Positions 34,676-41,094 of a stretch of 64,000 bases of DNA are shown in pieces (position 1 is the first letter of the stretch; each line of letters opens with the position of its first letter). The notes under the pieces are model-generated. The model was not told the DNA's origin. It saw only the letters and a list, made by a program, of their open reading frames with translations, and searched no databases. The position numbers were made by a program, and so were the translations under genes. The DNA is from Lachnospiraceae bacterium (lineage in GTDB: Bacteria; Bacillota; Clostridia; Lachnospirales; Lachnospiraceae), in assembly GCA_910574745.1 (NCBI GenBank), contig CAJTCE010000002.1:62001-126000 (forward strand), read 5' to 3'.

Positions 34676-35581
34676 ATGAATCAGGAAGAAAATACCATAT
34701 CAGCCGGCAGTGAAAAAAAGCCGGAACAGATAGCAAAATATACAGCGAAGGACAGCGTGTTTACTTCGCTCTTCCGAGAGCCGAAGTATCTGCTGCAGCT
34801 GTACCAGGCGCTGCATCCGGAAGACCATGAGGCAACGGAGGACAGCATCAGGAACGTGACGATTACCAATGTCCTTCTGGATCAGTATTATAATGATGTC
34901 GGCTTTCAGGTCGGGGAAAAGCTGGTCATTTTGGTAGAGCAGCAGTCAAGCTGGAGCATCAATATCGTGGTACGCTGCCTGTTATATCTTGCCCAGACTT
35001 ATCAGGAATATTTTGAGAGCACAAAACAGAATGTGTATGGGAGCAAAAAGCTGGAGCTTCCAAGGCCGGAGATGTACGTCATATTCACCGGTAATAGAAA
35101 AACAAAACCGGAATACCTTTCTCTGTCGAAGGAATTTTTTGGAGGGGATGACAGTGTCCTTGATGTAAAGGTCAAAATGATCTATGATGGAAAAGAGGGG
35201 GATATCATCAATCAGTATGTGGCATTTACAAGGATATATAATGAACAGGTGAAACTGCATGGAAGAACCAGGGAGGCGGTTCTGGAGACGATCCGCATCT
35301 GTAAGGACCAGAATGTACTGCGCGAGTATCTGTCAGGACGTGAAAAGGAGGTTGTGGATATCATGATGACATTGTTTAATGAAGAATATATTTTGAAGAC
35401 TTATGTGGAGAGCAGAGAAAAGGAAGCAGCAATGGAAGGAGAAAAAAGAGGGTCTGAAAAGGCGAAAATGGAAACTGCACAGAGAATGTACGAAATGGGG
35501 ATTTCCGTTCAGGATATTGCAAAGGCATCCGAGGTATCGATAGAAACAGTGGAGCAATGGCTTGGGCTTATTAAAGCGTAG
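34676..35581 (+). CDS. Rpn-family PD-(D/E)XK nuclease
   Basis: Protein of 301 residues with the Rpn/PDDEXK-transposase pattern: AKDSVFTSLFREPKYLLQLYQALHP, NVLLDQYYNDVGFQVGEKLVILVEQQSSWS (acidic/Glu catalytic region), ARP-type YVIFTGN, and a C-terminal coiled-coil with a small helix-turn-helix (ISVQDIAKASEVSIETVEQWL). Rpn proteins promote RecA-independent recombination and some act in phage defence. The start ATG 34676 follows GAGGTG. It sits alone on the + strand in the accessory island. Confidence 0.85.
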   Translation: MNQEENTISAGSEKKPEQIAKYTAKDSVFTSLFREPKYLLQLYQALHPEDHEATEDSIRNVTITNVLLDQYYNDVGFQVGEKLVILVEQQSSWSINIVVRCLLYLAQTYQEYFESTKQNVYGSKKLELPRPEMYVIFTGNRKTKPEYLSLSKEFFGGDDSVLDVKVKMIYDGKEGDIINQYVAFTRIYNEQVKLHGRTREAVLETIRICKDQNVLREYLSGREKEVVDIMMTLFNEEYILKTYVESREKEAAMEGEKRGSEKAKMETAQRMYEMGISVQDIAKASEVSIETVEQWLGLIKA

Positions 35582-35593
35582 GTCAAGGATATT

Positions 35594-35800
35594 ATGATGA
35601 TGCTGTTTGATAAAGAATATATTTTGAAGACTTATGTGGAAAGCGAGAAGTTAGAAGCTGAAAAACGAGGAGCTGAAAAGACCAAAATAGAGATAGCTCA
35701 AAGATTGTATAAAAAAGGAAATTCTGTAGAGGATATTGCGGATATTTTTGATGCGTCAGTGAAAGAAGTGGAGCAGTGGCTCGGACTTGTCAGAGCTTGA
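35594..35800 (+). pseudogene. partial tandem copy of the Rpn C-terminus
   Basis: The 68-codon frame repeats the last part of the upstream protein (LFDKEYILKTYVES against LFNEEYILKTYVES, and EVEQWLGLVRA against TVEQWLGLIKA). DNA identity is highest around 35594-35645. It has no nuclease domain and only a weak ribosome site, so it is most likely a remnant of an unequal duplication. Confidence 0.7.
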
Positions 35801-36003
35801 TAGAATTATTGATATTTGAATGTGAAAATCCGAAGCCGTCAGTAAAATGCGGTTTTGGATTTTTTCCTTATTATGGCAGCATCAGCCTGATACTGATTAT
35901 CCACAAATTATATTACTGGTATAATGACAAATCTGGAAATTGGTGTTATAGTGGTTACAGTTAAGAACAAAGCGGACCGGATGAGTCCAGAAAGGAAAAA
36001 ATC
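35801..36003 (+). other. gap after Rpn, no gene apart from terminator
   Basis: Nothing convincing is coded. The region holds the terminator and AT-rich sequence. Confidence 0.4.
35825..35866 (+). terminator. terminator after Rpn genes
   Basis: Stem AAATCC...GCCG / CGG...GGATTT (35826-35838 with 35850-35862) followed by TTTTT. Confidence 0.75.
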
Positions 36004-36147
36004 ATGGCAACAGTTAATTTCGCTGCGAATGGCTTCGCATATTATCTGCATAGCGAACATTATGAGGCACTGTTCAGTAAAGAAAAAGAACAGAGTCTGG
36101 TTAAGATGCGCTCATGTAAGATAAGAAAAAGGCGAAAAACTGTGTGA
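36004..36147 (+). CDS. small 47-residue protein
   Basis: ATG is preceded by AGAAAGGAAAAAATC, a fair ribosome site. The product, MATVNFAANGFAYYLHSEHY at the start and a basic tail KMRSCKIRKRRKTV, has no recognised domain. It lies upstream of the tRNA array and may be a regulator or remnant. Coding status is uncertain. Confidence 0.4.
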   Translation: MATVNFAANGFAYYLHSEHYEALFSKEKEQSLVKMRSCKIRKRRKTV

Positions 36148-36198
36148 TATCCGGATGCAGACAAGATATAAATGTCTGCCGGAAACAGAACATGGATT

Positions 36199-36238
36199 TA
36201 TGTACCGCTTATCTTGTATGAGGTAGGCGGTATTTTTT
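36199..36238 (+). terminator. terminator before tRNA array
   Basis: TACCGC / GCGGTA stem with an internal partial stem, followed by TTTTTT, ending just before the tRNA-Lys gene. Confidence 0.6.
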
Positions 36239-36240
36239 AT

Positions 36241-36313
36241 GCTCCATTAGCTCAGCTGGGAGAGCACTCGACTTTTAATCGAGTGGTCATGGGTCCGAGT
36301 CCCATATGGAGCA
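36241..36313 (+). tRNA. tRNA-Lys (anticodon TTT)
   Basis: Acceptor GCTCCAT/ATGGAGC, anticodon stem-loop with CTTTTAA, T-arm GGTCCGAGTCCC in the expected place; discriminator A. Cloverleaf looks intact. No CCA encoded. Confidence 0.92.
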
Positions 36314-36356
36314 TGACCGCCTGTATATGGAATTCTGATAGCAGGAGGTGAGAATC

Positions 36357-36611
36357 ATGGTGAATCTGCCGGTTATAGATATGGTAAAGACAGGACAGAA
36401 CATTGGAAAGCTGCGGAAGCAGGCAGGACTGTCGGTAAGGGATCTGCAGGATGTTTTTGGTTTTGCCACACCGCAGGCCATATACAAGTGGCAGCAGGGT
36501 GCAGCACTGCCAACAATAGATAATCTGGTGGTGCTTGCAGCAGTCCTGCAGGTGCGGCTGGATGACATTCTGGTTACTGATACGGCAGTGCAGATACAGA
36601 TCAGTGCATGA
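36357..36611 (+). CDS. XRE-family HTH protein in the tRNA array
   Basis: Protein of 84 residues. NIGKLRKQAGLSVRDLQDVFGFATPQAIYKWQQGAALPTIDNLVVLAAVL is a helix-turn-helix of the XRE type and fills nearly all of the chain. GGAGG lies 7 bases before ATG at 36357. Its place between the first and second tRNA genes suggests that it controls the array or came with it. Confidence 0.8.
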   Translation: MVNLPVIDMVKTGQNIGKLRKQAGLSVRDLQDVFGFATPQAIYKWQQGAALPTIDNLVVLAAVLQVRLDDILVTDTAVQIQISA

Positions 36612-36673
36612 ATGGAAAGTAAGAAAGGGAAATGACAGCAATAGAACCGCAGGCAGAAAAATGCCTGCAGTAA

Positions 36674-36746
36674 GGTCCCCTGGTCTAAAGGTCAGGACAC
36701 CGGCCTTTCAAGCCGGAGGTATTGGGTTCAAGTCCCATGGGGATCA
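36674..36746 (+). tRNA. tRNA-Glu (anticodon TTC)
   Basis: GGTCCCC/GGGGATC acceptor (one G-T pair), anticodon loop CTTTCAA with a perfect CCGGC/GCCGG stem, T-arm GGGTTCAAGTCCC. Discriminator A. Confidence 0.88.
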
Positions 36747-36750
36747 TTAA

Positions 36751-36823
36751 GGCTCCTTAGTCTAAAGGTCAGGACGCCGGCCTCTCAAGCCGGAAATGAT
36801 GGGTTCAAGCCCCACAGGAGCTA
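36751..36823 (+). tRNA. tRNA-Glu (anticodon CTC)
   Basis: GGCTCCT/AGGAGCT acceptor (first pair G-T), anticodon loop CTCTCAA on a CCGGC/GCCGG stem, T-arm GGGTTCAAGCCC. It is closely related in sequence to the preceding tRNA-Glu, so the pair likely arose by duplication and anticodon change. Confidence 0.85.
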
Positions 36824-36825
36824 CT

Positions 36826-36899
36826 GTGGCCATAGGACAGTGGCAGTCCGGCAGATTGTGGCTCTGCTTACGGGGGTTCGATTCCCCCTGGTCACCCCA
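36826..36899 (+). tRNA. tRNA-His (anticodon GTG), CCA encoded
   Basis: GTGGCCA/TGGTCAC acceptor, anticodon loop TTGTGGC on GCAGA/TCTGC stem, T-arm GGGGGTTCGATTCCCCC. CCA is present at the 3' end, unlike its neighbours. Confidence 0.85.
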
Positions 36900-36900
36900 T

Positions 36901-36983
36901 GGATGGGTATGCCCAGTGGCGAGGGCAGCGGACTGTAAATCCGTTACAAAGAAACACCGCAGGTTCGAGTCCTGCCCCATCCA
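36901..36983 (+). tRNA. tRNA-Tyr (anticodon GTA)
   Basis: GGATGGG/CCCATCC acceptor, anticodon loop CTGTAAA on GCGGA/TCCGT stem, a long variable arm as in bacterial tRNA-Tyr, T-arm GCAGGTTCGAGTCCTGC. Confidence 0.9.
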
Positions 36984-36989
36984 TTTTTT

Positions 36990-37074
36990 GTTTGCGTGTC
37001 CGAGAGGCTTATGGTGCCACCCTGCTAAGGTGGTGTGCGGAAACGCACCGAAGGTTCGAATCCTTCCGCAAACG
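36990..37074 (+). tRNA. tRNA-Ser (anticodon GCT)
   Basis: GTTTGCG/CGCAAAC acceptor, anticodon loop CTGCTAA on CCACC/GGTGG stem, long variable arm (GTGCGGAAACGCAC), T-arm GAAGGTTCGAATCCTTC. Discriminator G. Confidence 0.9.
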
Positions 37075-37123
37075 TGCTGAAGCTGGAGATAATCCTGCTT
37101 CTTTTGAAAGCTGAAATTTGTTA

Positions 37124-37864
37124 TTATCCTTTTATTACCTTGCTGTTAGTACATTTGCTGTTTCTATTTTCATCCCACAGGGCGATATTATGTTTATCAG
37201 TATAAGAAGAATTATATTTTATACCTGAAATATCATTTCTTCTCTTTTTTACGATATCTAAAAAATCCAATGGTATTACATAGCCTTGCTCTGCATAATT
37301 TGGAGATGTTAAGTAATCTTTTATAAAGATATAAAATGCCCTGATATCAATGGAATAATTACTAATAAAAAGTTGTACTGTTTCGTCTGAAAATAAATTC
37401 TTGAGTCCGTCCGAAACCATAATCGTAAAATCCATTACTTTTATTTTGCTTTTTACAGTACATTCGGCTACAGAAATATAGTCATTTTTGTTAGCTTTTT
37501 GTTCTTTACATGATGTTTTTATATCTTCTGCCAAATAAAGAACTGGTTCACCAATGTGATTTACTCTTCCACTTTGTGTTATTGCTGATGCAGGCGCAAC
37601 ACCAGAATGTTGATCATCGTATCCGCTTACTGGTATCCCATTTTCTCTAATAACTCCTGTATCTTTTCCGTCAGATGGATTGATTATTCTTGCTCTATAA
37701 TAAATTTCATTATTCAGTTCACTTATGGGCATATACATTACTGCCTGCTGAAACAGTTCTTGATTTTTTTCCTTCTTTCTGCCGTTTAAACTCTCATAAC
37801 TAAACTGTTTAATATTAAGTAAAGAGAAGAGTGCTGTATCAGTTTTGATTTTAAAGTCATTCAT
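37124..37864 (-). CDS. RES-domain protein, probable NAD-degrading toxin
   Basis: Protein of 246 residues. YYRARI (first conserved Arg), then SGRVNHIGEPVLYLAEDIKTSCKEQ with the GxxNxxGxxxLYLA pattern and a Glu, and a late SS pair (IKYNSSYT), fit the R-E-S catalytic signature of RES enzymes, which consume NAD+. RES toxins usually pair with an XRE antitoxin; here two XRE genes lie directly upstream in the same direction, the usual order. They lack the DUF2384 domain typical of RES antitoxins, so the pairing is inferred. GC content is clearly lower than that of the surrounding transfer genes. Confidence 0.75.
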   Translation of the reverse strand: MNDFKIKTDTALFSLLNIKQFSYESLNGRKKEKNQELFQQAVMYMPISELNNEIYYRARIINPSDGKDTGVIRENGIPVSGYDDQHSGVAPASAITQSGRVNHIGEPVLYLAEDIKTSCKEQKANKNDYISVAECTVKSKIKVMDFTIMVSDGLKNLFSDETVQLFISNYSIDIRAFYIFIKDYLTSPNYAEQGYVIPLDFLDIVKKRRNDISGIKYNSSYTDKHNIALWDENRNSKCTNSKVIKG

Positions 37865-37918
37865 TTTTATTACTCCATTTTACAGAAATATCATTGACTG
37901 TTTGTGAAAGAAGTCTGT

Positions 37919-38230
37919 TTACACCTGCATTTTGTCAATTAAAGCAAAGATGACCTCCTGCTGGTCTTTATTCAGTCTTGCCCATCGTTCCAGCAGTTTT
38001 CTTTGATCTTCTGTCAGGGAAACCGGAGCCTCTCCTTTCGATAATAACTGGGAGAGAGTAATTCCAAATGCCAGACAGATTTTCTTTAAAGAAGGAATGG
38101 TTGGAACCATATTTTTTCGATACCAGGAGGAGATTGTGGATTGGGGAAGGCCGGAGCGTTCCGCAAGCTGATATTCCGTCCAGCCTCTTTCTTGTCTGTA
38201 TGCAGTTATGGTCGCAAGAATATCTTCCAA
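37919..38230 (-). CDS. XRE regulator A (duplicated)
   Basis: Protein of 103 residues: ITAYRQERGWTEYQLAERSGLPQSTISSWYRKNMVPTIPSLKKICLAFGITLSQLL is a helix-turn-helix; the tail LTEDQRKLLERWARLNKDQQEVIFALIDKM is a helical dimerisation arm. It is closely related to the protein at 38349-38657 (same length and motifs). TTG start at 38230 after GGGGTGA. Candidate partner or repressor of the RES gene 54 bases downstream. Confidence 0.8.
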   Translation of the reverse strand: MEDILATITAYRQERGWTEYQLAERSGLPQSTISSWYRKNMVPTIPSLKKICLAFGITLSQLLSKGEAPVSLTEDQRKLLERWARLNKDQQEVIFALIDKMQV

Positions 38231-38333
38231 AATAGATTCACCCCTTTGCTTTTATTCTTCGTAAATTATACTTTGACAAATCGTTTATATTTAATCGTTT
38301 GAATCGTATAATTTTAACGATTATTACAACGAA
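38231..38333 (-). promoter_or_regulatory. control region of XRE gene A
   Basis: On the minus strand TATAAT lies within TCGTAAATTATACTTTG (+ strand), with AACGAT(T) boxes repeated nearby (ATCGTT at three sites on +). The same block is found before XRE gene B, so it is probably a self-operator. Confidence 0.6.
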
Positions 38334-38348
38334 AGGAAATTATCTTTG

Positions 38349-38657
38349 CTATTTCATATTATCAAGCAGAGAAAAAATAAGTGCCTGCTGTTCGCTGCTT
38401 AATCCTGCCCAGCATTTCAGCAGTTTCTGCTGGGATGCTGTCAGCAGAACGGGTTCACCGCCGTGGGAAAACAGTTGGGAAAGCGTAATGTCAAATGCGG
38501 CGCAGATTTTCTCCAGAGAAGGTATGGTTGGTATTGTATTTTTACAGTACCAGGAAGATATTGTAGTCTGGGGTAAACCGGAATGTTCTGCAAGCTGGTA
38601 TTCTGTCCAGCCTCTCTCTTCACGATATGCTATTATAGTAGAAAGAACCGTATTCAT
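38349..38657 (-). CDS. XRE regulator B (duplicated)
   Basis: Protein of 102 residues, near-copy of regulator A: TIIAYREERGWTEYQLAEHSGLPQTTISSWYCKNTIPTIPSLEKICAAFDITLSQLF, followed by a shared ASQQKLLKCWAGL tail. ATG at 38657 after GAGGCAAA. The gene and upstream region repeat with a period of about 427 bases. Confidence 0.8.
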   Translation of the reverse strand: MNTVLSTIIAYREERGWTEYQLAEHSGLPQTTISSWYCKNTIPTIPSLEKICAAFDITLSQLFSHGGEPVLLTASQQKLLKCWAGLSSEQQALIFSLLDNMK

Positions 38658-38760
38658 TATTTTGCCTCTTTGCTTGTGTATATCGTAAATTATACTTTGG
38701 TAAATCGTTGCAATTTAATCATTTACATCGTATAATTACTACGATAAACACAACTATATA
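38658..38760 (-). promoter_or_regulatory. control region of XRE gene B
   Basis: Aligned to the region before gene A: CGTAAATTATACTTTG, then AAATCGTT, ATCGTATAATT. Same -10 and box layout, with drift, so it shares the regulation and is a duplicated promoter. Confidence 0.55.
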
Positions 38761-38814
38761 AATGTAGTGATCATTGTGATTTAACTGTCAGCTTATAAGA
38801 GGAGGCTATAATTT

Positions 38815-39315
38815 ATGCTGAAAAAGAAAATGATAGGGATTTTGGCCTGTATGATAGTGATTTGCATGGCTGTAGCAGGGATACTGGTGTATAGGAATTC
38901 AGATAAAAAAACCACACTCGAAGAAGATATTCTAAAAATGGAAGAGGCGTTAGGTGATAAATATAAAAAGCAGTCGGAAACTACACTTGCAGCCACGCTC
39001 ACATACGCAAATGAGGATAACGATACTAAAATCTATTACCATATATTAAAAACGGATTATTATGAGCAGGATGCTTCTGAAATAACTGGACTGAATACAA
39101 CTGCTTTTGGTGTTTTATTTGCAGTCGATTTCATGGACAGCTGTGAAGAAATGATGATTCAGGAATGGCCTGCATCTCTCTATAAGAGCGGAGAAACGGC
39201 ATACCTTTGCTGGACCTGTTCTCCTGAAGTGAGTTATGTCCTGGAATATAAGCCTGCAGAAATCCAGGATTCAGAGATTATCAAGATGGCCGAAAGTGCA
39301 AAGGAGGCAAATTAA
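38815..39315 (+). CDS. membrane-anchored hypothetical protein
   Basis: Protein of 166 residues with a basic start and one helix (MIGILACMIVICMAVAGILVY), then an extracellular acidic domain with two conserved-looking segments (YYHILKTDYYEQDASEI and VDFMDSCEEMMIQEW). The cysteine inside the helix could form a lipobox, but the pattern is weak. GAGGAGG-type ribosome site. It is followed by a strong terminator. Confidence 0.65.
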   Translation: MLKKKMIGILACMIVICMAVAGILVYRNSDKKTTLEEDILKMEEALGDKYKKQSETTLAATLTYANEDNDTKIYYHILKTDYYEQDASEITGLNTTAFGVLFAVDFMDSCEEMMIQEWPASLYKSGETAYLCWTCSPEVSYVLEYKPAEIQDSEIIKMAESAKEAN

Positions 39316-39362
39316 CAGAGACAGTCAGTGTCATTATATTGGAAATATAAAACCGGCAGGAT

Positions 39363-39401
39363 ATGGAGCTGCAGTATTCAAAACTGCAGCTCCATGTTTT
39401 G
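39363..39401. terminator. strong bidirectional terminator
   Basis: Perfect 12-bp stem ATGGAGCTGCAG / CTGCAGCTCCAT (39363-39374, 39384-39395), then GTTTTG on + and a short T-rich run on minus. It ends both the + strand gene and the leftward type IV secretion operon. Confidence 0.8.
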
Positions 39402-39422
39402 TATGTCATATTTACAGAACTA

Positions 39423-41024
39423 TTACAGATTCTGCCGGATGATCCGTGTAATGATTCCCACAGCCACACCCCGTTCTTCATCCAGCCGTGTCACGGCAAA
39501 GCTCACATCATCCTTCTTGCCGGGAGTCCGGTAGTCATAGCAGGAGTGGGCCACGGCATTGACGCCGTTAGACAGCCGGATATAGACCACACCTTTATGT
39601 ACGTCTGTGACCTTGCCGGCATACTTGCTCTGGATGCGGCATTTTTTCAGGTTGTCGTGGCTGGTGTTCTGGGATACGCTCTTGATATCAGCTTTGATCC
39701 CCATATCCTCCAGGCTGTCACGGCGCACACTCAGGATGCGTACAAGTACCTGGTCGCCCACAGAAAAACGCTCATGAGCATCCCCGATCCACTCCCAGGC
39801 AAGGTCACGGGCCATGATGGAGCATTCCACTCCGAAAACTTCCACCCGGATGACTTTCTCTGCCACAGCGATCACACGGGCCTGGGCGATACGTCCTTCA
39901 TAGATCCGGTACATCCCTGCAGCATCCGTATCCAGATAGAAGATCTGCCGTTTCCGGAGCATGGCTTCTTTCCGGCTTGCCACCACGCTGCGGGATTTGG
40001 AATCAATACCTTTTACGATAAAGTCGATCTCTGCCCCCAGCATGTTGCCGAGGATCTTGTTCTGGCGCAGCATCAGCTCCGTATATTCCTGTCCGGAGGG
40101 GCTGCGGCCGATATTGATCATCATCTCCTTTAAAGGGATTACGATCCGGAATCCTTTATAGTCTACAATCGTGATGGTCTTGCCATTGTCCGTCTGCTCG
40201 ATTCCGCCAAGCTGCCCGGTAAGGATACGTCTGGTACGGTAGGCGTTGTGGATCTCATGCCAGATGACATCCTCGCGGGATTCCTCAGTCTCTACTTCTC
40301 CCCGAACTTCCAGTGTCAGCACAGGGGCATCTTCTTTTCTGCTTCTGGCGGCAGTACGCCGGGAAGAAGCGGCAGCAGGAACTGTATTTTCTGAGTCAGT
40401 TGTGCCAGTGGGTAAAATCGTTCTTTCCGATCCTGTTTCAGCAAAAGACACATTTTCCTGAAGAATGTTTTCTTCTACTTCATCTGTGGCATGGTCTGTC
40501 GGCTCGTCTGTACCGGGAACAGCGGCGGTATCTGGGGAATCCGGCACACCATCAGAAACTGCTTCCGGTGTCTCCGGTATTCCTGTTTCGGTTTCCTTTG
40601 TTTCCCCGCTATTTCCTGCAGAAGTTTTCTCTTTCTTACTGCGTGTGGTGCGTCTGGTCTTTGCAGCAGGGGCATCTGTTTCAGGAGACGCTGCAGATTC
40701 CGGCTGTGCTTCGCCAGAACTGCTGGCATCATGGGCGGCATCACGCTCCGTACCGAAGCCGTTCAGATCCTCCGATGCTTCTCCGAACATTTCCTCTTCT
40801 GTAAGCTCCGGGAGCATTTCGTCCTCAACATCCGGCTCTGCAGGCAGCTCCTGATCCATGCTGCCCAACAGTTCATTTAAGTCCATGCCATCCCCAGCCG
40901 CTTCAGGCAGTGTGCCGTGTCCTTCACCGGGAATAGCACCATCCTTTATGCCGGTTCCGTCCAAGAGAGTGTTTTCTTCCATAGTAGGATTTTCCAGTTC
41001 CATAAGTTCTTTTTTTCTTGCCAT
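39423..41024 (-). CDS. S1-domain RNA-binding protein with acidic N-terminus
   Basis: Protein of 533 residues, last gene of the type IV secretion operon. Residues ~1-230 are acidic, Ser/Thr/Pro-rich and likely disordered with a KTRRTTRSKKEK basic spot. The C-terminal half holds two S1-like OB domains: YEGRIAQARVIAVAEKVIRVEVFGVECS...FSVGDQVLVRILSVR and SKYAGKVTDVHKGVVYIRLSNGVNAVAHSC. S1 domains bind RNA; ribosomal, RNase or antitermination roles are all possible. The presence of an RNA-binding protein in a transfer operon whose leaders carry terminators is suggestive only. Confidence 0.75.
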   Translation of the reverse strand: MARKKELMELENPTMEENTLLDGTGIKDGAIPGEGHGTLPEAAGDGMDLNELLGSMDQELPAEPDVEDEMLPELTEEEMFGEASEDLNGFGTERDAAHDASSSGEAQPESAASPETDAPAAKTRRTTRSKKEKTSAGNSGETKETETGIPETPEAVSDGVPDSPDTAAVPGTDEPTDHATDEVEENILQENVSFAETGSERTILPTGTTDSENTVPAAASSRRTAARSRKEDAPVLTLEVRGEVETEESREDVIWHEIHNAYRTRRILTGQLGGIEQTDNGKTITIVDYKGFRIVIPLKEMMINIGRSPSGQEYTELMLRQNKILGNMLGAEIDFIVKGIDSKSRSVVASRKEAMLRKRQIFYLDTDAAGMYRIYEGRIAQARVIAVAEKVIRVEVFGVECSIMARDLAWEWIGDAHERFSVGDQVLVRILSVRRDSLEDMGIKADIKSVSQNTSHDNLKKCRIQSKYAGKVTDVHKGVVYIRLSNGVNAVAHSCYDYRTPGKKDDVSFAVTRLDEERGVAVGIITRIIRQNL

Positions 41025-41094
41025 ATGTTTACCTCCATTGTGTTGTTATTCTATAGCACAACCCGGAAATGGGCCGTTCCATAGCATTCTTGTT

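Noticed and set aside
35970-36000. GGATGAGTCC...GAAA resembling a hammerhead ribozyme core
   Set aside because: The CTGATGA core is not matched and the required three stems cannot be drawn.
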